A stretch of 64,000 nt of DNA, taken from assembly GCA_016712465.1 (NCBI GenBank), contig JADJQZ010000001.1, forward strand, positions 992,001 to 1,056,000, in the 5' to 3' direction. Positions 57,079 to 64,000 of the stretch are shown one piece after another. The position numbers and the translations under genes are program-made. The notes under the pieces are model-generated. The model worked only from the letters and a program-made list of their open reading frames with translations. It ran no database searches and was not told the origin of the DNA. Source of the DNA: Candidatus Obscuribacter sp. (GTDB lineage Bacteria > Cyanobacteriota > Vampirovibrionia > Obscuribacterales > Obscuribacteraceae). Position 1 is the stretch's first letter; each line of letters opens with the position of its first letter.

Positions 57079-59400
57079 TTGGCAGTCTTGAAAGTCCAGT
57101 CTTTTGATAAGGCAGCGTTGGCGCTGGCTATCCTTGCGATTGCCTGTGCCGCGCTGCATTATTTTATTCAGCCTTACTCAAGCGAGCTGACTTTTGATGC
57201 CTGCCACTATCTGGCATCCAGCGAGCTTATTGTGCGCGCCCTCTCCGGGCAGGCTGCCGATACCAATCCCCTTGTCTCCGCCCATGTTTCTACCGGTGCC
57301 TTTGGTCCTATGACCATGGGTCAACAGGTAGCTCAGGCCATCAGCATAGACGGCCCGCTGCTGCCGGCTCTGGGAGCCATGGCTCTTATTTTGGGCAAGG
57401 TCTTCAATGCTTCCGCCTCTGCCACCGCCGTGGTTATCTCTACTCAAATTCTCCTGCATGGGCTTAATACTTATCTGGTGGTGCTTGCGGCCCGCGCCCT
57501 TCTAGGGGGCGGCGTCATCGGTCCCCTGGCCGGCTTGCTCTGGGCTCTCTATCCGCCTGCCCTGGTGGCGGCCGGCATGTTCCTGACCGAACCACTGGCT
57601 GCCACTCTGATGCTTTCTATCACGTGTCTGGCTTGCCGTTCCAAGACCCTGATGGGTGCTGCTTCAGAATTGAAGAAGGCGCCGGGCACTTTGGTCTTGC
57701 TGGGCATTCTAGTGGGCCTGGTTGTCTTGCATAAGGCGGCGCTTTTTCCTGCTGCCGCTCTAGCCTTGGCTTTGATGTTTCTTCCCGATGGCAAACGCTT
57801 TAAAATCGCGGGCGTAATCGCGCTTGGTTTGCTTTCCGTGGTGATCGGTTGGTTTGCCCTGACCCGCTCTTTGAGCGGCGAAGGTAGCCTCATGCCCAAT
57901 CGCGTGGCCTCTGAGAATATGTCTCTTGGAAGTGATATTGAAAATGCGGGCTGGCATTGTATGCCTCTGCCTCCCCGCACCCAGTTTTATTTCTTCACTC
58001 ATCCGCTTACCACTTACGCTGTTTCGTTCATCAATAACACACCGGCTATGCTGGTACTGGAAACCAGCAAACTGGACAGATTGATAGCTCATCCCTGGAA
58101 TCACTATCGCCGCACCGTCTTCGGTCTCGATTTTACGGCTCAGGAAGTATGGCAGCGTCTCACCTTATTGCTTGCCGCACTGGGTATGGTGGCGGCCGGT
58201 CTGCGCACTTCCAGTAAGTTCGCCACCGATGATGGGGTTGTTAGTAGTCGCAATCTGGCTTTTGCTCTGGCGATAATAGTGGGACACCTACTGTTCTTGC
58301 CTTTTGAAGGCATCTCTCGCTATTTTTTCTCAGCCATGCCGCTGGTGACAATACTGGCTGCTTATGGAGCTTCCCGGCTTTTCCTCATGGGCTTCGGTGC
58401 TCTGCCTATTCTCATAGATATGCTCATCTGCCTGCTATCGTCAAGCTGGGGGGCTTCTCTCATGGCTCCCAGCCTCGGTTATGAGAAGGCTGCCTTGCTT
58501 GGTTTTGTAGCCGGTCTATTGAGTTTTCTGCTGGCGCTCCACACTTTCTTGCGGCTTGAATTGCGCACCCTGGCCGCCAATCAGAACCTTTCTGCCAATC
58601 AGAGCCTTTCTGCCAATCAGAGCCTTTCTGCCAATCAGACCCTGCCGCAGTCGGACGCTGCTTCTACAGCTTCCGCTGCCTCTGCTAAATCCGCCAATCG
58701 GCTGACCGCCGCGGTGTTGACTGGTTTTCTAGCTGCCGCTTTCGCTCTCGTTCTTTCCGTCAAGCTTTTGCCGGAAGAGTCACCCACTCGGCAATTTGAA
58801 CAGGTTCTGCCTGCCGGGCAGGCTCTGGAACTTAAGGTGGTGCTGCCCGCCGCCGCTGAGAAAGCGCCGCTTAACAGCCCCAGCTATTGCGGTCTGCTTC
58901 TGGATGTACCGGGAACGCTGCCGGTAGGGAGCGTCAATGTCAGTGTAAACGGCCGGGCTTGTAACGGGTTTGTGCCCTGGAATGAGATGATCAAGGGTCG
59001 GCAGTTTCATGCCACACTGAACAGTGTATCGGATACCTTTGCCAGAATGAGCAGGCGGGAACCGCACCGCTGGTACTACTTGCCCGTAGCATCTGATCTT
59101 TTGCGGAGTGGTGAAAACCGGATTGAGCTAGTATGTGAAAGGGACCTGGCCGTTGGTGCTCATTTTGCTTCCGAGCGCAAGCGCTTTCTTTCTCCCAGCC
59201 TGGAATATTTCAGCAGCTCCAAGTTCGGAGAACAGCAGGACGGTCGTCCTATCGATACGGTGCGCCGTCTGGCAGAGCCTGGCTCCACCAATCTGGATAA
59301 GACTAAAGACAGGCGCGTGCACCTCTATCTGCTCAGAGCTTTTGCCCCTGCCGGTGTAAAGCCGGCGGACCTCTCCCAGTGTTATTACCTGCTTTACTGA
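57079..59400 (+). CDS. Polytopic membrane protein, ArnT/GT39-like glycosyltransferase candidate
   Basis: 773 residues, with a TTG start 17 bases after tkt. The first half has about ten to twelve membrane helices. The order resembles GT39/PMT-type lipid-sugar transferases: a first-loop acidic motif (SELTFDACHYLASS), then ALYPPALVAAGMFLTEPLAA and a later RYFFSAMPLVTILAAYG helix. The C-terminal part (about 560-773) is soluble and beta-rich. A short tandem repeat SLSANQ sits before the last membrane helix. These enzymes use polyprenyl-phosphate sugars as donors, and the acceptor is unknown. The family call is by architecture only. A terminator follows. Confidence 0.65.
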   Translation: MAVLKVQSFDKAALALAILAIACAALHYFIQPYSSELTFDACHYLASSELIVRALSGQAADTNPLVSAHVSTGAFGPMTMGQQVAQAISIDGPLLPALGAMALILGKVFNASASATAVVISTQILLHGLNTYLVVLAARALLGGGVIGPLAGLLWALYPPALVAAGMFLTEPLAATLMLSITCLACRSKTLMGAASELKKAPGTLVLLGILVGLVVLHKAALFPAAALALALMFLPDGKRFKIAGVIALGLLSVVIGWFALTRSLSGEGSLMPNRVASENMSLGSDIENAGWHCMPLPPRTQFYFFTHPLTTYAVSFINNTPAMLVLETSKLDRLIAHPWNHYRRTVFGLDFTAQEVWQRLTLLLAALGMVAAGLRTSSKFATDDGVVSSRNLAFALAIIVGHLLFLPFEGISRYFFSAMPLVTILAAYGASRLFLMGFGALPILIDMLICLLSSSWGASLMAPSLGYEKAALLGFVAGLLSFLLALHTFLRLELRTLAANQNLSANQSLSANQSLSANQTLPQSDAASTASAASAKSANRLTAAVLTGFLAAAFALVLSVKLLPEESPTRQFEQVLPAGQALELKVVLPAAAEKAPLNSPSYCGLLLDVPGTLPVGSVNVSVNGRACNGFVPWNEMIKGRQFHATLNSVSDTFARMSRREPHRWYYLPVASDLLRSGENRIELVCERDLAVGAHFASERKRFLSPSLEYFSSSKFGEQQDGRPIDTVRRLAEPGSTNLDKTKDRRVHLYLLRAFAPAGVKPADLSQCYYLLY
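58576..58646 (+). repeat. Four 18-bp tandem repeats in the membrane-protein gene
   Basis: Units of GCCAATCAGAGCCTTTCT start at 58576, 58594, 58612 and (partial) 58630 and encode ANQSLS. They lie in a cytoplasmic or periplasmic linker, keep the frame and could vary in copy number by slippage. Confidence 0.75.
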
Positions 59401-59406
59401 TCTGAG

Positions 59407-59453
59407 ACCGGAGGCGCCGCTCGAAGCCAACTTCGCGCAGCGACTCCGGTTTC
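59407..59453 (+). terminator. Terminator after the membrane-protein gene
   Basis: ACCGGAG (59407-59413) is inverted as CTCCGGT (59444-59450), followed by TTCTT. The long loop carries an inner hairpin around GCGCCGCTCGAAG / CTTCGCGCAGC. It lies just after the stop at 59400. Confidence 0.55.
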
Positions 59454-59489
59454 TTCAGGACAGATCTTCAATCACCCCTGGGTGGCTCC

Positions 59490-61442
59490 TCAGCTTGCTG
59501 CGTCAAAGCTCTTGAGCGGACGCGGCTCCTTGGGTATCAGCCAGGCATGGGCCCGGTTGATAAGCGCTTTCACCAGAAGGATAGGCGCAACAATTAGCCA
59601 GACGGCGCTTGCGGCAATGAGAGAGAGTCCGATAGCCAGGTCTTTCAGTGCCCCCTTTTGCTTGCCCAGAAGTTTCTTGCCGGCGGCAAATAGGAAGTAC
59701 AAAGAGGCAAGTAGGCAGCCGCCGTCAAAAAGTGCGCTGCCGCTTGAGAGCAGTGACTCAAGGGAGACCAGGTTGTTCACTCTCACTGTGCCGGCAGTGT
59801 TGACTCCTTCGATGGTGTTGCTGTCTGAACTGGGGGTGATATAGCCTCCGGATGGCGCCTGACTCAAGAACGGCAGCGGTATCTGCGGCTCCGGGGAATC
59901 GAAGAGTGCGGCGTCTCTGGCACTGGCTGTGAACCAGTTGCTCAAGGCCGAGACTGAGCCCGCCCCCTGGATCTGTGGATAGCTCGGGCTTGCTATGGAG
60001 CCAATACCGAGAGACAAGCCTTGTGGTGCCAGGGTGCCGTTTGTGGCTCCCTGCAGGGTGGGCATGCTACCGACCTGCAAGTTATTTTGGCTCAAGTCGC
60101 CGCTATAGGTTGTTTGCCTGTACTGCTCTCTGTGCAGCCCTTGAGTCTGGTAGTCGTTTTCAGTTTCAAGCACCACAGCACCGCTGACCGGTGAAACTAT
60201 GCGGAAGGTGGAAGCCAGTTCTTCCGCTTCCGCCATTCTTCCCTCGCCAACCAGCCTTTGCACTTCCTGGGCAGCCCAGAGCGTGGAGACTCTGTGGGCT
60301 GCGTCCTCATCTTTGAGAACTGGAATGTCTGGTAGGGTAGTGACGCGTTTCAGTACCATGGCTTCGCCTTCGCTGTCACCGGTGGCGGTGGCAACAATAT
60401 AGGTGCCCTTGGGGGCATGGGTGGCTCTCACGGCAAAGGTATTTGCTTCTTCCGGCGCCAAACTCTGCAGTTTCAATCGACTCAGCTCCTGACCCTGGCT
60501 GTGTGCTTTGAAGACATAACTGTTGAAGCCGCCTCTTACCACGCGTCCTAATTTTCCTTCTGCCGACAGCGGTTTTGTGGATTCTATGTGCACCAGCGAT
60601 GACTCAGGCATGGAGAAGTTTGCGTTTTCCAGACCGGGAAAAGTAAGAACCGGTATTCCCCGATCATCGCAGGCTAAAGGTGCCGTCAGCCCCAGGCGAA
60701 TCCGCATGGGTGTGCCGTTTGCCGGCACCGGTGCGGCTTTTACAATTATGGTCTGAGCGTCTTTCCATGTGACGAGCAGTGGGTCGCGGTGTCTGACGAC
60801 AATATATTCATAAGCTGCCTGCACCTTGCCGGTGGTGTTAAATGCCGCTTCCTGCGGTTTGCCGTTTATCCAGAGCGTGGCGCGTGAGACGCTGGCGCCC
60901 CTGGGTAGTTTCAATTCAAACTGGGCTTCTCTTTCCATATTGGAATTGTTCTTCAAATCAATGGTCCAATAGAGGCTGGCTGTATTGCTGCTCGGGTCAA
61001 TAAGCCCTGTCAGCTGGGAGATGGGAGCACTGAGGGTGAGGGTGCTCAATGCTCTCTGCACTGGGGCCGTGAGGGTGGAAGCATCAGGCGAGAAAAAGAC
61101 GCGGCTGTTTCTTTCTATTGTTTGCGGCACGCTGCTCAAGGTATTGTAGGCGTCGTGCATTACAACTACGCCGTTTTGCATGAGGGAGAGTGCGCAGTAG
61201 GTAATCAGGCAGCCGTAGAAGAAGCTTTTCTTCTTCTCGCTTACGGCTGGTTTTTCCTCCAGGTGCGCCTGAAGGTATCGTCTTGCCTGTCGATACTCAG
61301 GATTTTGATCATCTTTTCTATAAGTATTCTCAAGGCTGCACCAGTTATCCTTGAGTTTGACGGGGTTGTTCTGACCCACTGTCGGGGCTGGCTCAATAGG
61401 CTCGTTCTGGCATGAGTTGTCTGTGCTGGTCTTAGTATTCAT
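59490..61442 (-). CDS. VIT-domain-like membrane protein of unknown function
   Basis: About 650 residues from the ATG at 61442, which has GAAGGAG just upstream. One helix lies near the N-terminus (FFYGCLITYCALSLMQNGVV). A region resembling the vault/inter-alpha-trypsin (VIT) domain follows: LDPSSNTASLYWTIDLKNNS, then FELKLPRGASVSRATLWING and AAYEYIVVRHRDPLLVTW. A Pro/Gly/Ser-rich low-complexity part and two C-terminal membrane helices (about 560-630) complete it. No vWA domain follows the VIT part, which is unusual. The role is unknown, perhaps a surface or envelope scaffold. An in-frame ATG at 61481 is a weaker start. Confidence 0.65.
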   Translation of the reverse strand: MNTKTSTDNSCQNEPIEPAPTVGQNNPVKLKDNWCSLENTYRKDDQNPEYRQARRYLQAHLEEKPAVSEKKKSFFYGCLITYCALSLMQNGVVVMHDAYNTLSSVPQTIERNSRVFFSPDASTLTAPVQRALSTLTLSAPISQLTGLIDPSSNTASLYWTIDLKNNSNMEREAQFELKLPRGASVSRATLWINGKPQEAAFNTTGKVQAAYEYIVVRHRDPLLVTWKDAQTIIVKAAPVPANGTPMRIRLGLTAPLACDDRGIPVLTFPGLENANFSMPESSLVHIESTKPLSAEGKLGRVVRGGFNSYVFKAHSQGQELSRLKLQSLAPEEANTFAVRATHAPKGTYIVATATGDSEGEAMVLKRVTTLPDIPVLKDEDAAHRVSTLWAAQEVQRLVGEGRMAEAEELASTFRIVSPVSGAVVLETENDYQTQGLHREQYRQTTYSGDLSQNNLQVGSMPTLQGATNGTLAPQGLSLGIGSIASPSYPQIQGAGSVSALSNWFTASARDAALFDSPEPQIPLPFLSQAPSGGYITPSSDSNTIEGVNTAGTVRVNNLVSLESLLSSGSALFDGGCLLASLYFLFAAGKKLLGKQKGALKDLAIGLSLIAASAVWLIVAPILLVKALINRAHAWLIPKEPRPLKSFDAAS

Positions 61443-61970
61443 GGTTGCTCCTTCAATGCCGTAGCCGCATCCATTCAGCATTCACTGGTCGCGCTTAATC
61501 CTGCGCCGGTTTTGGCAGGCGCGCCAGTTTCAGATAGTCCACCTCTGGAAGTGAGGCGAACTACCCGGCCGGCTTTCGATAGGCGGGACGGGCTCAGTCG
61601 GACGACCGGCCCGGCGAACCTGGAAAGTTGCCGGCCATGCCAAAGCCGAGATAAATCTCGTGGCTCGTGCTATGTGATTGTTGCTTAGTAAAGGGATTCC
61701 TGGACAAATGCGGAAAAAGCTCCGCAAGTTGCAATATAACACCAAGTTGGAATCTTGCCAAGAGTTCATCTTGCGAGATTATTTCTGCGTCGTTGCAGCG
61801 ATGTCTAATGTTGGGATTCAGGAAGGCGTGGGTGCGTGATTAGAGAAAGATCTAGGTTTTTCTCGAAGGATCTGGCTTTAATTCGTGCAAAAGTATCTTT
61901 GACACCAGCTTGACACTTTCCTGTGGCATTTTGACAATAGCTATTCAGCCGCTGTTGTGGGCTCTTCACT
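61443..61970. other. Intergenic region without recognised features
   Basis: About 530 bases between divergent genes. Minus-strand open frames here are short and unconvincing. No tRNA or repeat seen. Confidence 0.4.
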
Positions 61971-62141
61971 GTGAAACAAAAAGAATTTGAATACACTACT
62001 CCAAAAGCCCTGGTTACCAGCCCCATTCAAAAACGTGCTCTAACTGATCCAGAAAAGATTAGAAGTGCACCAATACCACAAAAGGTCGCTAATGGTGCCA
62101 TGAAGAACCTGGATTGTCCTACTCAATTCGAGAGCAAGTGA
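61971..62141 (+). CDS. Possible small protein upstream of the papain-like gene
   Basis: A 56-codon frame from GTG 61971 encodes a basic, Pro-rich, low-hydrophobicity peptide (KQKEFEYTTPKALVTSPIQK, ending CPTQFESK). It ends six bases before the ATG of the next gene, so translational coupling is possible. No clear ribosome-binding site precedes the GTG and no family is recognised. Confidence 0.3.
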   Translation: MKQKEFEYTTPKALVTSPIQKRALTDPEKIRSAPIPQKVANGAMKNLDCPTQFESK

Positions 62142-62147
62142 TTGCTT

Positions 62148-63698
62148 ATGTCTGCAAACAACTTTTCTGTTGAACCTAATACTCGCGTGGAATCGAGCGA
62201 GCAGAAATTTGGTAAAGTAGTCGATTCAGCAGGTCATCTGCGCACCGAAGCAAACGCCCTGCTCAAACAGGTAAAATCGGCAAATCACGTTGACAATCTG
62301 AAGATTGTTGATGCTGACGGTTCACTGCTGTTCGACTTGCAGCCGCAAGAAAAGGATTTCGATACTACCAGCAAACTTCAATCAGATAAAGCGATTCAAG
62401 ACATGAGCCAGACTCTAAGGGGAAGTGGCATGTCTGACATTGAATCGATCAAAGTTTCGAGAATCATTCATGAGCGATTCACGCACATTAAGGAAGGAGC
62501 CAGTGGCCAATTTGCAGAAGCGCGATTGAAGGGCACTCCAGTCAGCCAAATGGAGAGAGTAAGAGAGAGCTTTGAAGCAATTCTCAAACCGGGACAAGAT
62601 AACTTCGCTGGTTACAACATGCGACAGAAACAGAATGTCATCAGAGATCTCGCGTATAGATTAGCTGCACCAAACGACTTCGTAAACCAGGGCAACAAAG
62701 GCACATGTGCCTTGCAAGCCCTTCAAAAGCAACAGCTCTTCGCCGGTGACCCGGCTAAAGTCATTGAAAATGCAGCTTCGGTACTGACAAAAGGCTACGC
62801 TGATCTCCCTGGCGCCAACCTAGACGGTTCAAGCATGCGCGTTCATGTCATGAAAGACAGCCTCGTTCCAGACTCGGAATCTGCTCAAGACTATAACAAT
62901 TTTGATCATGGTGGAGGCAAAGGCATGCGGGGGCTGGGCGGACAGGCGTTAGACGCTCTTTACGGACAGGCCCATGCCGACCATTTTTCAATCGACTCAG
63001 GCCTACCAACTTCCGCCGAGGGAATTGACAAAGCCCAGATAATCTACCTAACGGCCGGAGCCCAAGCTCCCCCTTTCGAAATTGCAATTTCAAAAGATAG
63101 TAAAGGAGAGGCGCTCCTAAATAGAACGGAGGACGGACATTTTGAACTATTAAGGCCATACCTTGTATTCCGCGATCTAGATTACGAGTGGCTAAACAAA
63201 GCATTTGGGGGCAAGGCCGGCGCGATTCTGGTACACGAAAGCAACGTAGAGCAAGAGCAACTTTCAACTGATTTGGACGAGAGTCCCCAGCATCTTGGTT
63301 TAAAACACCATACTTTCAAGAATGCGAAGGAGTTAATAGAGAAAGCTGCCCAGTGGGAGGAACAAACGGGCCAGCCAGTTATAGTACGGATGATCAATGC
63401 CTCGCTTATAGAAGGGCAGGGAGGCTTGCGAGGGGAGAGCCTGCATGTCATAACGGCAACGGCAGCAAAAAAAGGCTTAAGAATGGACAACCAGGGCCGT
63501 GCAATCTTTGACCGCGTAATACAAGATGGACAAATAGACTTACTTACCAACAACAAAAACTGGAGTATCGAAAATGAAGGAGAGGAATCCAGTTTCTTTA
63601 AAAAAGCTCAGGCAATTGTTGAAGATTTGATGACAACTGCCTACGAATCCTATTTGGACTTTAACACCCAGATTTATAAGCAGTCAGAGGTCCCATAA
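62148..63698 (+). CDS. Large protein with a possible papain-like cysteine protease fold
   Basis: 516 residues, no signal peptide. The N-terminal 150 residues are helical and polar. A QGNKGTCALQALQKQQLF segment follows, with Cys187 at the start of a helix as in papain-like proteases. His433 lies in GESLHVITATAAKKG and Asp447/Asn448 follow in MDNQG, in the right order for a Cys-His-Asn/Asp triad. The family is not recognised and the catalytic role is inference. The ATG at 62148 is chosen over an upstream TTG. Codon use is A-rich compared with the upstream gene. Confidence 0.65.
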   Translation: MSANNFSVEPNTRVESSEQKFGKVVDSAGHLRTEANALLKQVKSANHVDNLKIVDADGSLLFDLQPQEKDFDTTSKLQSDKAIQDMSQTLRGSGMSDIESIKVSRIIHERFTHIKEGASGQFAEARLKGTPVSQMERVRESFEAILKPGQDNFAGYNMRQKQNVIRDLAYRLAAPNDFVNQGNKGTCALQALQKQQLFAGDPAKVIENAASVLTKGYADLPGANLDGSSMRVHVMKDSLVPDSESAQDYNNFDHGGGKGMRGLGGQALDALYGQAHADHFSIDSGLPTSAEGIDKAQIIYLTAGAQAPPFEIAISKDSKGEALLNRTEDGHFELLRPYLVFRDLDYEWLNKAFGGKAGAILVHESNVEQEQLSTDLDESPQHLGLKHHTFKNAKELIEKAAQWEEQTGQPVIVRMINASLIEGQGGLRGESLHVITATAAKKGLRMDNQGRAIFDRVIQDGQIDLLTNNKNWSIENEGEESSFFKKAQAIVEDLMTTAYESYLDFNTQIYKQSEVP

Positions 63699-63874
63699 AT
63701 GCATGATTTTAGAAATCGAACAAGCGCATAGCTTTCTGATGAGAGATTCGAGATGGCTGCGGTGCCGGGTGGAGATATTTGAATCAGCATTGAATTTGGC
63801 TCTGATAGATCTGAGTCAAACACCTAGCAGTTGTCCAATGACAGATCGATGATTGACACTTTGAGGGCATTCTC

Positions 63875-64000
63875 ATGAATTCATGTGACAAAACTAAGGG
63901 CACCTTCAGCAATGATTGCTTGCGCTACGGTTGCGCCCTCGCTGTCTGCTTGTTGGTATTTTTAAACGGCTATCCTTATGGCATCGGCAGTATTGAGAGA
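63875..64000 (+). CDS. Start of a membrane or exported protein (cut by the window end)
   Basis: An open frame from ATG 63875, with GAGGG about ten bases upstream, encodes MNSCDKTKGTFSNDC and then a hydrophobic run CALAVCLLVFLNGY. It continues beyond base 64000. It looks like a signal anchor. The 176 bases before it have no feature I can name. Confidence 0.5.
   Translation, partial: MNSCDKTKGTFSNDCLRYGCALAVCLLVFLNGYPYGIGSIER

Noticed and set aside
58576..58646. Regular short repeats that might suggest a CRISPR array
   Set aside because: Units are contiguous 18-mers without spacers, stay in frame and encode ANQSLS in a membrane protein. No cas gene in the window.
61560..61640. Fourth alkB-like fragment suggested by CTACCCGGCCGG
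   Set aside because: Only about ten bases match; the translated frame shows none of the HGIAPL or RxNxTFR residues.
1..64000. tRNA or rRNA genes, including at element ends
   Set aside because: I looked for the GGTTCRANTCC T-arm pattern with cloverleaf context near element boundaries and gene gaps and found none convincing.

Overview
The window looks like a chromosomal segment of a Gram-negative-type bacterium, most likely from the non-photosynthetic Cyanobacteria relatives (Melainabacteria / Obscuribacterales). That placement is inference from gene style: many secreted TPR proteins, a WG-repeat protein, ClpS/ClpA next to MscS, Tad-type proteins and large RHS proteins. No rRNA or tRNA gene is visible to anchor it.

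Layout. (1) 1-11.3 kb is ordinary chromosome: a secreted TPR protein, an EamA-type transporter, a clpS-clpA-mscS operon, a secreted unknown, a prolyl-oligopeptidase, a PaaI-like thioesterase and a membrane-anchored TPR protein. (2) 11.3-20.4 kb is transitional: a large secreted WG-repeat protein, a decayed stretch with gene fragments (integrase N-terminus, receiver domain, two alkB 3' fragments), then a small Tad-like cluster (TPR protein, TadE-like, TadG/vWA, and a frameshifted TadE-like gene). (3) 20.4-50.4 kb is a repeat-rich accessory island. It begins with a GP88-family 3' fragment, a sigma factor, an SSB and a small helical protein, all rich in AGG/GGG codons. It then holds four RHS gene bodies, three of which follow a copy of a 1.78-kb tyrosine-recombinase element, while the fourth abuts a 412-bp derivative. 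Between them lie orphan RHS C-terminal pieces, small variable genes next to the RHS 3' ends (candidate immunity genes), duplicated TPR genes, a dispersed intergenic composite repeat, two more GP88 copies and a small MITE-like insertion with a clean target-site duplication. (4) 50.4-64 kb returns to ordinary chromosome: an ada-alkB repair operon, aminopeptidase N, transketolase, a polytopic ArnT/GT39-like membrane protein, a VIT-like membrane protein and a possible papain-like protein.

The most interesting signal is the link between the integrase-only element and the RHS genes. The element has 15-bp terminal inverted repeats beginning GTACAGGAACCCTCA, perfect in three copies. All four RHS genes lose their 5' end exactly at an element terminus. 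At six of eight junctions the flanking DNA reads GTAC-N-AA(C/T) outward from the element. For two of three full-length elements the left flank belongs to a GP88 cassette and the right flank to an RHS gene, so copies seem to have recombined with each other and reshuffled flanking modules. I propose that this element family targets sequences found in YD-repeat coding DNA and helps build a reservoir of displaced RHS toxin tips. The boundaries and flanks are read directly from the sequence; the function is inference.
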